Shown here: positions 62,012 to 63,528 of the stretch, in pieces
Position numbering within the stretch: position 1 is the first letter of the stretch
Layout of the letters: every line of letters begins with the position of its first letter
Program-made: the position numbers and the translations under genes
Notes under the pieces: generated by a model
Told to the model about the DNA's origin: nothing
The model's database searches: none
Seen by the model: the letters and a program-made list of their open reading frames with translations, nothing else
Assembly: GCA_017437285.1 (NCBI GenBank)
Contig: JAFSBM010000212.1
Location: 1-63,528, forward strand
DNA: 63,528 nt
Source: Ruminococcus sp.
GTDB lineage: Bacteria > Bacillota > Clostridia > Oscillospirales > Ruminococcaceae
Reading direction: 5' to 3'

Positions 62012-63433
62012 CTATTGCTTAATTTCATTAATATCTTTCAAAATATTCAAAATAATATCTATCATTTGATCATCCAATCTGCAACTCAACAATTCATCCA
62101 TGTATGGTTGGAGGTATTTGTATTTTTCTATGTTAGATTTAATCTCGTCGTAGATTTGCTTTGCAGCATATCCTGTTGCGCCTATGGGAATAACATATTT
62201 ATTTAATGACGTTGCTATTTGAAATTCTTTAATAACTCCACTTGAATTGACTACATTATTATCAACTTTTTTATTTCCAAACAAAAAAACTACCACACCA
62301 CTTTGACCAATCATATCTTCGTGATAATGTTTTTGCAGTAACTTTCCGTTATCTGTTTGTAAATCAAAAGATGGTCGCGGACGCATAGTGAGATATCTCT
62401 CAACGTTTTTCGATTTATTATTCATAATTTCATCTAAACTACCACTTATAATGAAACTACCGACACCATTTCCGAATCCTGTTATAATATGATAATTATT
62501 TTTGATTAATGTTTGTGAAAGCAGAGTCAAGAATTGAGGTGCTGAATCCCACTTTCCATATTCATACGCACTTCCTGACATGAAAATTCTTCTAGCAAAA
62601 TAATTGTTTTTCAAGTTGAGTAGTATTTCAGTTATTTCTTTGTAGTCGTCTATCAATACCGTGTTGATAGAATAACGCAGAAGATCTTCAATTCTTAATT
62701 TCTGTTTGGTTGAAGCGTAAATATAATCCTCATCTGTTTTGTAATCATTGCGATTTATTTTTTTTAACAAACAATAGTGACTACGCTGATTATCGTTAAG
62801 TAAAACCCTTATTCTTGAAAGAATAGAATTTAAGTTTGGATCCGCAAAACTAAAACCAATAAAAACAAAGGTTTTTGAAATAAGATCTCCTTGCAAAGCT
62901 GTTGAAAACAAGGAACGATAAATATTATATGCCTCATAGTCATCCTTTGTTAATACAGCTGAGGATGGATCCGATATATCGCCGTGCATTTTATATACAA
63001 CTACATCTCGATTACGTAGTGATAGTGATAAATTGTTTTGGTTGATTTTAACATCTACTTTCTTATTTTGTTTTTTTAGTTGTTGCTCAATTAATGAATC
63101 ATAATTTGTTGTCCAATATGTGCATATTGGCAATTCCGATAACACTTGAATATTGACATTATTTTCAATATTTTCATTGAATTTGTCCATTATTATTTGG
63201 TTTATAGCTGATCGTCCACCACGTTCATTTTTGTAATATTGTGCTACTGCTACTAAATCTGTTTCCTTATTTATGTCGAGTCCTATGTCATCCGCCAAGT
63301 CACTTAACAATTCTTTCCAATCAACATATCCTGCACTTCTAGACAATCCTGCCCCCGCAAAGACTGCGGCATAATTTTCGTTAATAGCTTTTAAATATTC
63401 CCTAATAAATTCTTTTTTTGTAATGGTACTCAT
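62012..63433 (-). CDS. thsA: Thoeris effector ThsA (SIR2-SLOG)
   Basis: A 473-residue NADase effector. The SIR2 domain (1-~275) has GAGLSRSAGY (24-36), Asn110 in WTTNYDSL and His150 in KMHGDIS, the expected catalytic residues. The C-terminal SLOG/STALD domain (~280-473) has RRIFMSGSAY, GFGNGVGSFIISG, and Lys388/Glu403 as candidate ligand contacts. It is activated by the ThsB product and empties NAD+. The ATG at 63433 is 7 bases inside the copied leader, out of frame with the ATG that thsB uses. So the shared GGAGG is 14 bp away here and translation may be weaker. Confidence 0.9.
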   Translation of the reverse strand: MSTITKKEFIREYLKAINENYAAVFAGAGLSRSAGYVDWKELLSDLADDIGLDINKETDLVAVAQYYKNERGGRSAINQIIMDKFNENIENNVNIQVLSELPICTYWTTNYDSLIEQQLKKQNKKVDVKINQNNLSLSLRNRDVVVYKMHGDISDPSSAVLTKDDYEAYNIYRSLFSTALQGDLISKTFVFIGFSFADPNLNSILSRIRVLLNDNQRSHYCLLKKINRNDYKTDEDYIYASTKQKLRIEDLLRYSINTVLIDDYKEITEILLNLKNNYFARRIFMSGSAYEYGKWDSAPQFLTLLSQTLIKNNYHIITGFGNGVGSFIISGSLDEIMNNKSKNVERYLTMRPRPSFDLQTDNGKLLQKHYHEDMIGQSGVVVFLFGNKKVDNNVVNSSGVIKEFQIATSLNKYVIPIGATGYAAKQIYDEIKSNIEKYKYLQPYMDELLSCRLDDQMIDIILNILKDINEIKQ

Positions 63434-63528
63434 TTTTCATATCAGTCCTCCGATAATTTGTAGTTATCAACGGTTGCGTTTCTTTGCTACTAGTATACCA
63501 TATTTCGCCAATATAGTCAATACTTTTG
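63430..63528 (-). repeat. Right arm of the 99-bp inverted repeat carrying the thsA promoter
   Basis: Exact reverse complement of 61147-61245. Its promoter maps to 63515-63520 (TTGACT) and 63492-63497 (TATACT), reading leftward into thsA. The ATG used by thsB is also present here and opens a 12-codon frame that ends in TAG, overlapping the real thsA start. Confidence 0.95.

Overview
The window looks like a chromosomal contig from a gut or rumen Ruminococcus-type Firmicute (Oscillospiraceae). It has type I dockerins on secreted proteins, an agr-type cyclic-lactone quorum system, Firmicute ribosome-binding sites, and mobile elements run by large serine recombinases. The last bases lie inside a 99-bp repeat, so the right edge is probably an assembly break. 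I saw no tRNA, rRNA or CRISPR array.

Layout. 0-5 kb: the right end of a prophage or prophage-like element (holin, amidase, small Zn-ribbon and SHOCT-like proteins, two overlapping large serine recombinases). 5-16 kb: more GC-rich, core-like chromosome. It holds pdxT-pdxS facing their regulator pdxR, then a candidate small RNA and an array of short repeats. Next comes an oxidative-stress block: an AhpF/TrxB-like flavoprotein, ahpC, desulfoferrodoxin, a wrecked Cu/Zn-SOD-like gene, a DUF255 protein and a FAD/Rieske protein. 16-20 kb: an AT-rich gene for a 1225-residue protein with a C-terminal PD-(D/E)xK nuclease signature. 20-33 kb: a minus-strand mobile block with an amidoligase/gamma-glutamylcyclotransferase cluster, three recombinases, AbiE, a DinG-like helicase with a partial tandem duplication, a MazF/PemK toxin, a structured leader RNA and a sigma-like factor. 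33-40 kb: RADAR (rdrA-rdrB) with a small HNH-like protein and a two-TM protein beside it. 40-57.6 kb: an agr locus enclosing a large Rhs toxin and followed by three secreted proteins. 57.6-63.5 kb: a MobP-type relaxase, a tyrosine recombinase, and a Thoeris pair (TIR and SIR2-SLOG) in convergent orientation.

How the parts may work together. RADAR, Thoeris and AbiE make this an anti-phage island assembled by recombinases; the large nuclease may be another member. The most unusual part is the agr region. On the minus strand the order is agrA, agrC, agrD2, rhs toxin, candidate immunity gene, agrD1, agrB, then three secreted proteins. The two agrD genes encode the same peptide core, and each has the same AgrA-type direct repeats upstream. 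So the Rhs/ADP-ribosyltransferase toxin sits inside a duplicated quorum-sensing cassette. Just upstream of agrA, a tyrosine recombinase gene and an outward-facing near-consensus promoter are enclosed by 20-bp inverted repeats built like recombinase core sites. This is the plan of a Hin-type invertible segment. Flipping it would aim a strong promoter at agrA and could make the whole quorum/toxin locus phase-variable. That is inference from sequence layout and has not been shown.
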